Shown here in pieces: positions 12,415 through 30,145 of a DNA stretch of 64,000 bases. Location of the stretch: contig NC_089232.1 in assembly GCF_963924675.1 (NCBI RefSeq), forward strand, positions 44,742,522 to 44,806,521. The letters are read 5' to 3'. Position numbers and translations under genes: made by a program. Below the pieces are notes generated by a model. The model ran no database searches. It was not told where the DNA came from and saw nothing but the letters and a program-made list of their open reading frames with translations. Within the stretch, counting starts at the first letter, position 1. Each line of letters begins with the position of its first letter. This DNA is from Phocoena phocoena. Lineage: Eukaryota > Chordata > Mammalia > Artiodactyla > Phocoenidae.

Positions 12415-12650
12415 AAAGATGAAGTGGGAGACTGGGATTGACATATATACACTACTATGTATAAAATAGATAACTAGTGAGAACCTATTGTATAGCATAG
12501 GGAACTCTACTCTGTGCTCTGTGGTGACCTAGATGGGAAAGAAGTCTGGGAGGAAGGGGATATATGTATACATATGGCTGATTCACTTTGCTGTACAGCA
12601 GAAACTAACACAACATTGTAAAGCAACTATACTCCAATTTTAAAAAAAAC
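12415..12650 (+). mobile_element. L1 3'-UTR fragment nested in the old L1
   Basis: The ORF2 sequence breaks off and a 3' UTR begins with 'gggattgacatatatacact' and runs to 'aactatactccaattttaaa'. ORF2 resumes after the A-run at 12651. It is either a 5'-truncated L1 insertion or part of a rearrangement, because about 170 bp of host L1 is missing at the junction. Confidence 0.65.
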
Positions 12651-13863
12651 CAAAAACTATGATCACCTCAGTAGATGCAGAAAAACCTTTTGACAAAATT
12701 CAACACTGGTTTATGATAAAAACCCTCCAGAAAGTGGGCATAGAGGGAAACTATTTAAGCATAATAAAGGCCATATATGACAAACCCACAGCTAACATCA
12801 CTCTCAATGGTTAAAAGCTGAAAGCATTTCCTCTAAGATCAGGAACAAGACAAGGATATCCACTCTCGCCATTTTTATTCAACATAGTTTTGGAAGCCCT
12901 AGCCATGGCAATCAGAGAAGAAAAATAAAAGGAATCCAAATTGGAAAAGAAGAAGGAAAACTGTCACTGTTTGCAGATAACATGATACTATACATAGAAA
13001 ATCCTAAAGATGCTACCAGAAAACTACTAGAGCTCATCAATAAATTTGGTAAACAAAAAAGTTTTAACTTTGTATGGAAACACAAAAGACCCTGAATAGC
13101 CAAAGCCATCCTGAGAAAGAAAAACAGAGCTGGAGGAATCAGGCTCCCTGACCTCAGACTATACTACAAATCTGCAGTAATCAAAACAGTATGGTACTGG
13201 CAAAAAAACAGAAATATAGATCAATAGAACAGGATAGAAAGTGCAGAAATAAACCCTTGCACCTGTGGTCAACTGATCTACAACAAAGGAAGCAAGAATA
13301 TACAATGGAGAAAAGACAGTCTCTTCAATAAGTGGTGCTGGGAAAACTGGACAGCTACATGTAAAAGAATGAAATTAGAACACTCCCTAACACCATACGC
13401 AAAATAAACTCAAAATGGGTTAAAGACCTAAATGTAAGACTGGATACTATAAAACTCTTAGAGGAAAACATAGGCAGAACACTCTATGACATAAATCACA
13501 GCAATATCTTTTGGATCCACCTCCCAGAATAATGAAAATTAAAAACAAAAATAAACAAATGGGGGCTAATGAAACTTAAAAAGCTTTTGCACAGCAAAGG
13601 AAACCATAAACAAAACAAAAAGACAACCCACAGAATGGGAGTAAATATTTGCAAACAAAGCAACCAACAAGGGATTAATCCCAAAATATACAAACACCTC
13701 ATGCAGCTCCATATCAAAAAAACAAACAAACCAAAAAAAAAAAAAGGGCAGAAGATCTAAACAGATATTTCCCTAAAGAAGACATACAGATGGCCAAAAA
13801 GCACATGAAAAGATGCTCAACATCACTAATCATTAGAGAAATGCAAATCAAAACTACAATGAG

Positions 13864-14080
13864 GGGCTTCCCTGGTGGCGCAGTGGTTGAGGGTCCGCCT
13901 GCCGGTGCAGGGGACACGGGTTCGTGCCCCGGTCTGGGAGGATCCCACATGCCGCGGAGCGGCTGGGCCCGTGAGCCATGGCCGCTGGGCCTGCGCGTCC
14001 GGAGCCTGTCCTCCGCAGCAGGGGGGGCCACGACAGTGAGAGGCCCGCGTAAAGCATAAAAAAAAAAAAAAAAAAAAAAA
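13864..14080 (+). mobile_element. CHR-family SINE inserted in L1
   Basis: A near-complete SINE with the head GGGCTTCCCTGGTGGCGCAG, a GC-rich body and an A-tail of about 25. A perfect 14-bp target duplication AAAACTACAATGAG flanks it (13850-13863 and 14081-14094). The split L1 ORF2 sequence rejoins exactly when the SINE and one duplicate are removed. Confidence 0.97.
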
Positions 14081-14930
14081 AAAACTACAATGAGGTATCA
14101 CCTCACACCAGTCAGAATGGCCATATGAAAAATTCTACAAACAATAAATGCTAGAGAGGGTGTGGAGAAAAGGGAACCCTCCCACACTGTTGGTGGGAAT
14201 GTAAATTGGTACGAAAGAATGTAAATTGGTATAACCACTATGGAGAACAGCATGGAGGTTCCTTATACAACTAAAAAATAGAACTACCATATGATCCAGC
14301 AATCCCACTCCTGGGCATATATCCAGACAAAACCATGATTCGAAATGATACATGCACTCCAATGTTCATTGCAGCACTATTTACAATAGTCAAGACATGG
14401 AAGTAACCTAAATGTCCATTAACAGAGGAATAAAAAAGATGTGGTATAAGTACAATGGGATACTACTCAGCCATAAAAAAGAATGAAATAATACCATTTG
14501 CAGCAACATGGATGGACCTAGAGATTACCATACTAAGTGATGTAAGTCAGACAGAGAAAGACAAATATCACATGATATCACTTATATGTGGAACCTAAAA
14601 AAATGATACAAGTGAACTTATTTACAAAACAGAAACAGGCTCACAGCCTTCGAAAACAAACTTATGGTTACCATAGGGGAAAGGTGGGGGGGGAATAAGT
14701 TATGAGTTTGAGATTAACATATACACACTACTATATATAAAATAGATCATCAACAAGACCTATTGTATAGCACAGGGAACTATACTCAATATTGTATAAT
14801 AATATATATTGGAAAAGAATCTGAAAAAGAATGGATATATGTATATGTACAACTGAATCACTTTGCTGTACACCTGAAATATGACATTGTAAATCAATTA
14901 TACTTTAATATAAAATTAAAATTATATTAA

Positions 14931-16095
14931 AAATAAGTAAATAAAATTAATAAATTGAGAATAAATACTGATATAATTTAATGTAGAAAAAAAACCAAAT
15001 GCAAGAATCACAAATATTTTCAACCTGCTCATTAAGTACTAAGTTAATACCAGTTAAATAGCAGTAAGTTAATATCAATACCTGGGGGTAAAGCCCAAGC
15101 ATCACTATACTCTAAAAACTTCCCAGGATGTGTAGCCAGTGGTGGGAACCATTGCGCCAGAGGGGTGCCAGGCCTCTTCCAACACTAACGTTCCATTGCT
15201 GATCACTCCTGGACTTTCTGAGGACTTAATCCTCGAATACAATTTGCCCAAACGTTCAGTAAAAACTATGGGGGCCCCTTAAAATGAGAATTCTCCCTAG
15301 ATGAATATGCCATTCATATAAAGAAATCTTTTAGCATTCACACCAATCAAGAGGCAGTGAATTTACATTTAATTAAGGCCTCATTCTGCATGGAGTTATA
15401 TTTTGCAGAAATACAGAACAACTAGGAATCAATGTAAGACAGTATGCAAATTCATTTTTTTAAATTAGAAAACCAAGACAATAAAATAGCCAAATTATTT
15501 TAATTATTCCAGACACTTGAGAAATAGATTTCTGACCAGCTAATGCACATGCCTGCTTCCTACCCCATCTTGCCAGCTATGGCTACATGGAATTATCATC
15601 TACGATCACAATGACTTCAATATGAATGGTAAGCAGGCCACAATTTATATTCCAGTTTCTTGAATATAACAAAGAATCACACAGTTGTCATTACATTCAT
15701 TTGAAATTCAAATGTATACACTTGTAAACATACCTTGTGAATATTATTTTCTAACAACTATTTCCATTTCTAAATGAATACACCTAAACAGTGCATATAA
15801 TTTCAAATTCAATTCTACTTTTATTTTATGAAGCTAAATGCCAGTATCAAAAATCTGTTTTGCCTATGAATAACAGTAACAATTTAAATAAAGCATCTGA
15901 TCACCAGAAGAGATCATGCCGACAGAGCTACTAATCATAAATTAATTTTTATAAACAGTAAGATTTTAAGTTGCATATGGAGGGGGAATCTACACTTGAA
16001 AATTTTATTTTAAAAAATACAACTCTGAGAAGCTACATCACAGTTCCCCTACAGTAATGAAACCTGCATGGCTTGATCCAACAAGGTCTTCTTAC
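14931..16095. other. Intron 3, flank downstream of exon 3
   Basis: AT-rich single-copy-looking sequence after the L1 tail. The donor of exon 3 lies at its right edge (minus-strand GTAAGA). No additional exon or named repeat was recognised. Confidence 0.5.
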
Positions 16096-16194
16096 CCGGT
16101 CAGAGTGGCCAGTGGCTGAGGCCAGAAGTTTTCCCTTCCTCCAGTCCCAAATGCAGACTGTGTTTTTGGCATCCAATCCCACAGAGGCTAAACG
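16096..16194 (-). CDS. EML6: EML6 exon 3 (first WD40 propeller)
   Basis: This 99-nt exon encodes 33 residues starting RLASVGLDAKNTVCIWDWRK and ending SDR. The VCIWDW segment is the WD40 signature closing a blade, and the last residues (GHSD) begin the next one. On the minus strand the acceptor is TTATTCTTAG and the donor CGG|GTAAGA. Both flanking introns are phase 0, so the exon is symmetric. It follows the exon at 19700-19859 (SDGQ|RLAS) and precedes the exon at 6576-6644. It corresponds to about residues 120-152 of the protein. No stop or frameshift is present, so it looks functional. The EML6 versus EML5 choice rests on remembered sequence. Confidence 0.9.
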
Positions 16195-16880
16195 CTAAGA
16201 ATAAGAACAATAATTTAATACCAGAAAATGATGGGAAAACTTCCTATTATCCATTCTGTCTTTCGATAAATAGTTCTTATTACCTACTATGGGCCAAGTA
16301 TTGAATTTCTTGTGAAAAAAATGATTTCTCAAAACCCATCTTAAATCCAAAACTAAAGATATCACTGTAGATATTATTCCATTAGCATATACTAAAATTT
16401 CAACAACCTAAAACCTACAACCAATTTGTCCTTCTTAAACATAGGAAACATGCAAAATCTCATGAAGTCTTTGATTAATCAGTGGAAACCATAGGAACAG
16501 AACTAGAAGGCAGGATTTAAATTTTCAAATTTAAGATCTTAATATGGTTTTAAGAGCATCTAGGATTCTGTAGTCTAAAAGCCTCACCAAACTGTTAAAA
16601 TGAAAGGGTCTGACAAACATATGGAGAAGAAATCCCATAAATGAATATTATCTTCATTCTTCTTAGTTTTCATAATTTCACAAACATTTGGAGTGAATAC
16701 AGAAGGATACATAATTTTAGTAAAAGTACTCTGGTACTTCATCTCTCAGTCTAAATTCATTGGATTCAGATCAGACCTTGTCCTCAAAGGGAAAAAAAAT
16801 CCCACACCTGAGTATACACAAAATTAATAGGGTCAAAACACATATTAGGGACACCAAAATCAGAGCTTCTAGCAGCATAG
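16195..16880. other. Intron 2 sequence, nothing recognised
   Basis: AT-rich sequence upstream of the exon 3 acceptor. No repeat or exon was identified by eye. Confidence 0.45.
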
Positions 16881-16889
16881 AAACAAAAC

Positions 16890-17090
16890 TATGTAATTGA
16901 GAGAGGTCTGGGCTGGGAGTAAGTAGATTTGGCTTCACTTTTGACTTCATGATTAGCCAGACATAAGACCTTAGAAAATTAAACTCCTTAAATTTCCGTT
17001 TTTTCAACTGTAAAATGAGTGTAAAATATTTTTTCTGTCTACAAAGTAGTATTGTTGTATGGATCAGTGAAATAATGTAAGTCAAAAGGT
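16890..17090 (+). repeat. MIR SINE, decayed
   Basis: The sense MIR order is seen: 'ctgggagtaagtagatttgg', 'ccttagaaaattaaactcct', 'ttttttcaactgtaaaatga' and 'gtagtattgttgtatggatc'. Highly diverged. Confidence 0.55.
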
Positions 17091-17910
17091 TTTAAAAACA
17101 TCACTACCCAAGTATAACAGTATGTGAGCTTATGTATTTCACTGTGTGTGTGTACGTGCATATATATGCAATGATAGAGAGCCATATATGGCTAAATACA
17201 TGTAGTGTTATGTAGAGATTATTCAGGTTTCTTCACTAAAGGTAGCTTCCATTAGGAATATTCAGTATAAAAAATATATAGCTGGAGGTTTTAAAATAGG
17301 TGCTTATTGAAAGGAGGTCTTTGCTGTAACTTTCAACTGAGAGTTCCAGTATGGAAATGATTTTAAGACATGCTTGTATTTTTATCTATATATGAAAATT
17401 TGAAGTGGGTGAATTCCATTCAGCTTATTTTTTTCTTTTCTCTTTACTTAAACAGAAAAAGCAGTTAACATAAACATGGGCACTAAAGTAAAACCCACAT
17501 AAGAAATGTGAAGAAGACTGAGAAAAAGCCAAAAGAAATCTATTCTGTTCATTTGCAGTGACAGGCCCTATCGCTACCTGAAAAGCATTTCAATTGCCTT
17601 TTGATGCTTGTGAGGTGATGGTCCATTTGTTATTTTCTAAATATCGCTCGATTCCAGTGAACTCTGTCCAGGGACAAAGGCAGATCTGAAGCAATAGGCA
17701 TCAACAAGCCACGAAATCCATCACAGCAAACAAATAGGAGGTTATTTTTCTCAACTGACAGTTGTGGAAGTACCATGCAGTTCATCCCTGTCTCTATCTT
17801 CAAAATGGAACCTAAAAAAATAGCTAGGATTCTAACACAAAATAACATGAACAAAGAACTAAAAGTTACAGCTGGATTTCCCCCGCTACATTACATTTTT
17901 CTTGTGATTT

Positions 17911-17985
17911 TGATAAAGAATGTTTGCTAGAACATTGATAAAGAATGTTTGCTAGAATTTTGATAAAGAATGTTTGCTAGAAAAG
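17911..17985 (+). repeat. Three exact 25-bp tandem repeats
   Basis: Copies lie at 17911-17935, 17936-17960 and 17961-17985. All three share a 22-bp core that starts TGATAAAG and ends GCTAGAA, and differ only in the last three bases (cat, ttt, aag). Each contains the GATA-factor-like word TGATAA. It lies in intron 2. Confidence 0.95.
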
Positions 17986-18479
17986 CAAAATCAGATAGAG
18001 AATGTGCATGTAAGTTCACATCAAAGCATTCATTTACACTTGTACATACATATGCATCCTGACACATTCATTCAGTTTAGTCAGGAAGTCAATAACTGCA
18101 AATCTGAACACGTTACTATCTAGCTATTTCTCTTTAGACCTGGATATACAATAGAACTTATGCATTATCCTGACTAAACTGGACAATATTATAGAGTAGT
18201 TAAATCAAAAACATATTTACCAGGGGTCCACATATGTATTGAATCTAATTCTGGAAAGAAAAATGAATAGAATGATCACTACTCTCTCAAAACAGCAGAA
18301 AACACAAAGTAAATCTTAACTGTTTAAAAAGTGACCCAAACCAGGTCAAGTCCTATCTGAACTACCTGCAAACTCTCAGTTTGGTCAATCTTCTATGAAT
18401 AATTTCACAGGTCTTTCCACAATATGGACTTAGAGAAGTAACTCTAAAATTTACCAAAAAATAGACTGAAGGAACTAAC

Positions 18480-19330
18480 TGGCATTAATACAAGAGTGAA
18501 AGAGACAGAGGAAGGGTGTCCTAGGAACGCGGAGAAGGCTAGGAAGAAAAGGCATGGCCTTCGTGAGGAGGTAAATGCAGGGGGAGCCAGGAATGAGGCC
18601 TTTACGCTTCCACTCCCTTCTCTTTAACATCTTTTAAAAATTGAGATAGAACTGGTATCTATAACACATTAACAAATCTGGAAGTCCACAGAAAGAGAGA
18701 CACCTTGTTGGAATGGGAGACTGGGAGGGCTTCATGAAGACCTATGAAGTGTCTTGGAAGAATGAATCACTTTAAGGGGCAAACAGGGTGAGCAGGGCAC
18801 TGGAGGTGAAGAGGGCAGCATGAGAAAGTGTCTGGAGGTGCCAAGGTACCTGGTCTGGTAGAGGAATCTCTCTGACTTGTCCAACTTGACTGCAAGGGAA
18901 TAGTGAAGAGAAGGCTAGAAAAGTTGGTCAGCCTAGAATGCCCAGCCACAAAGTGTGGACTTCATTCAGGGGGTACGCCAAGCTTCTGTTGTTTTTAAAC
19001 AACGTTCTGACACTTTTTTCAGTTGGTGAAATGCATTAGCAAGAAATTGACTGTGTGAAGACCAGTTAAGAGGTTACTTAAACTGTCAGGCATGACACAG
19101 ATTTGGAACTTAAAGAATGGTGGCAGGGAGAATGGGAAGGAGAGAATGAATGTCAGAGTCACTGTAAAGAAACTAATAAATACACATGGATCAGTGACTG
19201 CTTGAATTGAGGTGAGTGGGTAGGGGAAAGGAGTTAGAAGTCACCTCAAGGTTAAAGAATCAAATAGAATCTTCTCAATGAATTATTAGGAGGTGATGCT
19301 ATCTTCTGAAAGCAAGGGGAACCAAGGAGA
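18480..19330 (-). repeat. L2-like LINE remnants
   Basis: Purine-rich blocks such as 'gactgggagggcttcatgaa', 'gaagagggcagcatgagaaa' and 'gagagaatgaatgtcagagt' resemble antisense L2. Boundaries are approximate and the family call is tentative. Confidence 0.35.
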
Positions 19331-19669
19331 TCCTCAGGGCTTGAGGTCAGTGAAAAAGGTTCAGTCCAACCCTCATTCTAAATAGGAAGCTAACAAAGGA
19401 AGACAAAGTAGAATCACTGAGTCACTATGAACCCAATCAACATGAAGTTCACAACTTCCTTTCTGGAGGCTTTTTAACCTAATAGTGAGACTGGGGGAAC
19501 CAAAACTAGGTCCTATCCAGAGCTGGATCTCAGCACCTTGAGTGTGGAAAAGGACCAAACATATGAGGATTCTAAGAGGCTGACAAGGGGAGATAGGGAG
19601 GGCTGATAGACCTTCTGAGCCTATACGCTATGTGCATTATAATTCTAGGTGACTTGTGAGAAGTCATTA

Positions 19670-20805
<1,136 letters not shown>

Positions 20806-20811
20806 ATGCTC

Positions 20812-21015
20812 TGGAATCAGAGCATTTGGATTTACACCTGGATTTGCACATTGGCTGCCCCTCAATACCTCTAGTTCCTTGGACATATTACTTGATTGAT
20901 CTTTTGCCCTCAGGTTCCTCATCTATGAAATGAAGATAATATATGAAAATAGATGATATAATGAATACAGAGCAGTTAGCACAGAGTAAGCACTCAAGTT
21001 TCATTATCATTATTT
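20812..21015 (+). repeat. MIR SINE
   Basis: A good sense match through the element: 'tctggaatcagagcatttgg' for the tRNA-derived head, 'cttgattgatcttttgccct', 'ggttcctcatctatgaaatg' and the ending 'agcacagagtaagcactcaa'. Confidence 0.75.
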
Positions 21016-22450
21016 GTGTAACTGGCAACAGACAGGTACAACCAACACAGGCATGTCTCTGTGGATACGGGTGTTCCTTTCAGAAACAAACTACTTTCTG
21101 CTTCTCCCCTCGCCCCCAATTCTGCAACCACCAAGCCCCACAGTCTGTTCTGGTGTCTCTCATCCCACTGTGCTCACTTCCTGGGTCTCCCACCAAACCT
21201 AGTACCATCTTTTGCACAGGACCCCGAGTGCTGGCTCCCTTTCCTTACCGTCGGTGCTCCCAGGCCCTTGCACCCTGGCGCCGGGGTGCAGCTGGCCTTC
21301 CCAGGAGCTCCCAGTGCCCCCATCCACAGGTCTTCAGTCCCCGTGATGCCTCCTAAGCTGGAGGTCGGCTCCATTTGCACTCTCCCTACGAGGCTGGATG
21401 CTTCATCGAGTTTTGGTTTTTCCTTTTTCTTTGTAAGCAAAAAGGGTGGAGTTGGAGCTGCCTGGAGGGTGAGCTTTGTGGTTTTGGCTGCAGGGTGTGG
21501 GGGGGGTGAGTGTGGGTCCAGATGGAGGGGGAGGAAGAGGATGGGTTGGGAGCGCTGACCTTCGGGGCGTCTCACAGCAATCAGGCCCAGGCGCTTCTGC
21601 CGCCACCGCCCTTCCAAGAAACAGCCCCATCTCACGAGATTTCGGGAGTTCTGCGGAGGCGGAGGCTTCCTGGGATGAGAAACACCTGCGTGCTCCAGGT
21701 GCCAGTGAGGACGCTCCAGTCAGAAAGGAGTTTGGCTCACACCACCAATCAAGCAAATCTCAATCTGCCTCACCTGCCCTCCCCCCACCCCCTGTCCCCT
21801 ACCCCCCACCGCCAGCCATAGTCACAGGGCACTCTCCCCAGGGGCCTGGCAAGGCGCTGGGGACCAGGCTGTGGCCCAAGGGCTGTGCAGTGGGGAGACT
21901 GCCTGAGTTCAGAACTTGGGAGTGAAATGCACGCAGGCGGGCCGAAAGTCTATCATCTTTCAGGAAGAGGAAGGACAAATCCAATATCTGCCGTGGTCCA
22001 AGGCTGCAGCAACCCTTATGCACCATGTCACTGCACGTCCTCGGGGGGGGCCAGTTGTTCCTCCTGGCAGCAGCGAGCTGTCTAGAATTCACCCCAGGAG
22101 ACCATGGCTGCCTTTTCCTCAAGCCTTTCCCCTGCAGCACCACCTCAGGCATTGCTCTCCCTTTCTGACCAGGTCCAACTGCCTGCGCCCTGCGATGGGG
22201 GAGCCGGCCTCTCCAGGCAAGCCCCTCCGTCAGGAAACGTGCTCCTCTTTCGTACTCTGTCAGGGAGTCTATGGGCCTGGGGCTGCTCTGGACGGGGGAG
22301 TGTGGGGTTTCCCGGGAAGGCAAACAAGGTGCAGGTGATTTCCTGGCTTCAGCTGTGATGGGAGTGAACGTGGGTCCTGATGGAGGGGAAAGGAGGAGAG
22401 GATGGGCTGGGATGAGAAACACCTGGGTGCCCCAAGTCTGAGTTGGCCAT
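21016..22450. other. GC-rich segment with internal tandem duplication, origin unknown
   Basis: Base composition jumps from AT-rich to GC-rich, with a CpG cluster at about 21549-21665. Two diverged copies lie about 0.85-0.91 kb apart. 21263-21310 resembles 22175-22222 (CCTTGCACCCTGGCGCCGGG versus CCTGCGCCCTGCGATGGGG). 21483-21540 resembles 22340-22400 (GTGTGGGTCCAGATGGAGGG versus GAACGTGGGTCCTGATGGAG). TGGGATGAGAAACACCTG occurs in both (21673 and 22409). Long open frames on both strands (up to 238 codons on the minus strand, 21799-22515) are of biased composition with no known domain. It lies in intron 1, about 1.2-2.6 kb upstream of exon 2. It could be a satellite-like unit, an unknown repeat or a CpG-rich regulatory region. 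Confidence 0.6.
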
Positions 22451-22790
22451 CTTAGTACTTGCTGGAAAATATATCCTCTGGGATCGTTATGAGGAGTAAA
22501 ATAAAAAGAAGACACACATAAAAGGGTAGCTTTTTCACAATAGGTGACTGTTAGAGGCTTTAAAATATTTTAAGCTTGTAGAACACTTTAGCATTCAGAG
22601 TTGGTGAGAGAAGACCAATAAAGTATAAAAGTACCCTCTCAATATCAATTTTGCTGGGATACCTCTGGTCCTTGATACTTTCTAGATGTCCTAGAAAATT
22701 GCAAGTAGATTATGGAGTGTCATACTTGTTTCATTAAAATAGTGGATGGAAGCAGTCTATGAAAACCCTATGACAATTTAGTATATTTTA
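22451..22790. other. Intron 1 sequence, nothing recognised
   Basis: Composition returns to AT-rich. No exon or named repeat was recognised. Confidence 0.4.
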
Positions 22791-22794
22791 GTTC

Positions 22795-23180
22795 ATTCAT
22801 TCATTTGTTCAACAAACCCTTATTTAAGGACCTATGAAATGTCAGGTGGAGCCATAGATAACAGAAACAGAAAATACACTGCCCTTCTTTCAAGAAGCCC
22901 ACCTTAAAAGGAAGGACAGACACATAAAATAATAACGGGCAGGCCAGGGGAGCCTTGAAAGCCCTTTTAATCAGGCCAGAAAGTTAAGGCATCACTGACA
23001 GTCATGAGCAGGATACAACATAAATAGTTTCACATGTCAGGAAGGTAACCCTAGTAGCACTGAGGAACAGTGGGAAGAACAGATGGGTGAGGGCTGTTAG
23101 GAGAGGAAGCAGAGAGGCCAGAGACTAGGTGAGAGAGAGTGAGGTACGACGGGGGCAGAGAGGATGGAGAAGAAGAGTCA
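22795..23180 (-). repeat. L2 LINE fragment
   Basis: It begins with the antisense L2 3' end (TTCATTCATTCATTTGTTCA, then 'aacaaacccttatttaagga'). It continues with typical antisense L2 text such as 'atagataacagaaacagaaa' and 'ggaaggacagacacataaaa'. Confidence 0.6.
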
Positions 23181-23518
23181 AGAGATATGTAAGGGAAAGA
23201 GAGCAAGAGAGAGACAGGGTGAGGGTGTTTGAGGCTAAGGAAAAGCTTGAACATGTCAAACCTGACAGTTTTTTGCTTAGGCAACTGGGTTGATAAATCA
23301 CAGAGCTTGGCAGCATTAGAGTCTGAAGCCTGATCCTGGGAAAAAGATGGCCTTAACTCGACCTTAGTCTCTGCCAAAGAGACTCCCCAGGTTACACCAC
23401 ACCTGAAGTCCCAAGAGCTATGAAGAAGAGGATTTGATGAGACTGTCTGTTCCATGAGGGCAAGGGCTGTTTCTATCACTACATGGTTCCTGGAACATCG
23501 TGGCAGAGTAAGCATTAA

Positions 23519-29578
<6,060 letters not shown>

Positions 29579-29681
29579 AACAAGGTGCTCGCTGAAGAGG
29601 GAGTGAAGGAGGCCAATGGTCATGGCTGCTGTTTTGCCTCTCCCTCCTGCTGCAGGCACAGGTTCTACCCAGGACTAGAAC

Positions 29682-30145
29682 ATAGAGTCTGTCATACAGA
29701 GTGAAGTAAGTCAGAAAGAAAAAGACAAATACCGTATGCTAACACATATATATGGAATTTAAGAAAAAAAAAATGTCATGAAGAACCTAGGGGTAAGACA
29801 GGAATAAAGACGCAGACCTACTGGAGAACGGACTTGAGGATATGGGGAGGGGGAAGGGTGAGCTGTGACAGGGCGAGAGAGAGTCATGGACATATACACA
29901 CTAACAAACGTAGTAAAGTAGATAGCTAGTGGGCAGCAGCCGCATGGCACAGGGATATCGGCTCGGTGCTTTGTGGCAGCCTGGAGGGGTGGGATAGGGA
30001 GGGTGGGAGGGAGGGAGATGCAAGAGGGAAGACATATGGGAACATATGTATATGTATAACTGATTCACTTTGTTATGGGGCAGAAACTAACACACCATTG
30101 TAAAGCAATTATACTCCAATAAAGATGTTAAAAAAAAAAAAAAAG
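29682..30145 (+). mobile_element. 5'-truncated L1 3' end
   Basis: It starts in the ORF2 C-terminus (ATAGAGTCTGTCATACAGAG) and runs through the 3' UTR to CTCCAATAAAGATGTT and an A-tail. It is very similar to the 3' ends at 10.3-10.7, 29.2-29.6 and 34.6-35.0 kb, so it belongs to the same young subfamily. Confidence 0.88.

Larger units (their letters stand above)
7915..14930 (+). mobile_element. Old, nearly full-length L1 LINE carrying nested insertions
   Basis: In order this holds a GC-rich 5' UTR (about 7915-8850), ORF1 remnants with an internal deletion near 8990-9000 (about 640 bp missing compared with the L1 at 23.5-29.6 kb), ORF2 endonuclease and reverse transcriptase remnants (10860-13300), and the ORF2 C-terminal end and 3' UTR (14080-14930). 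The reverse transcriptase motif FADD reads FADN (12970-12981), and many stops and frameshifts are present, so the copy is dead. About 170 bp near 12415 and about 330 bp near 13045 of the reverse transcriptase region are missing. Nested within it are a twin-primed L1 (9413-10692), an L1 3' piece (12415-12650) and a SINE (13864-14080). Confidence 0.88.

Noticed and set aside
21799..22515. 238-codon minus-strand open frame, the longest outside L1
   Set aside because: It lies in GC-rich, proline- and serine-biased sequence with open frames on both strands and an internal duplication. No domain or splice-flanked structure is seen, so it is probably open by composition.
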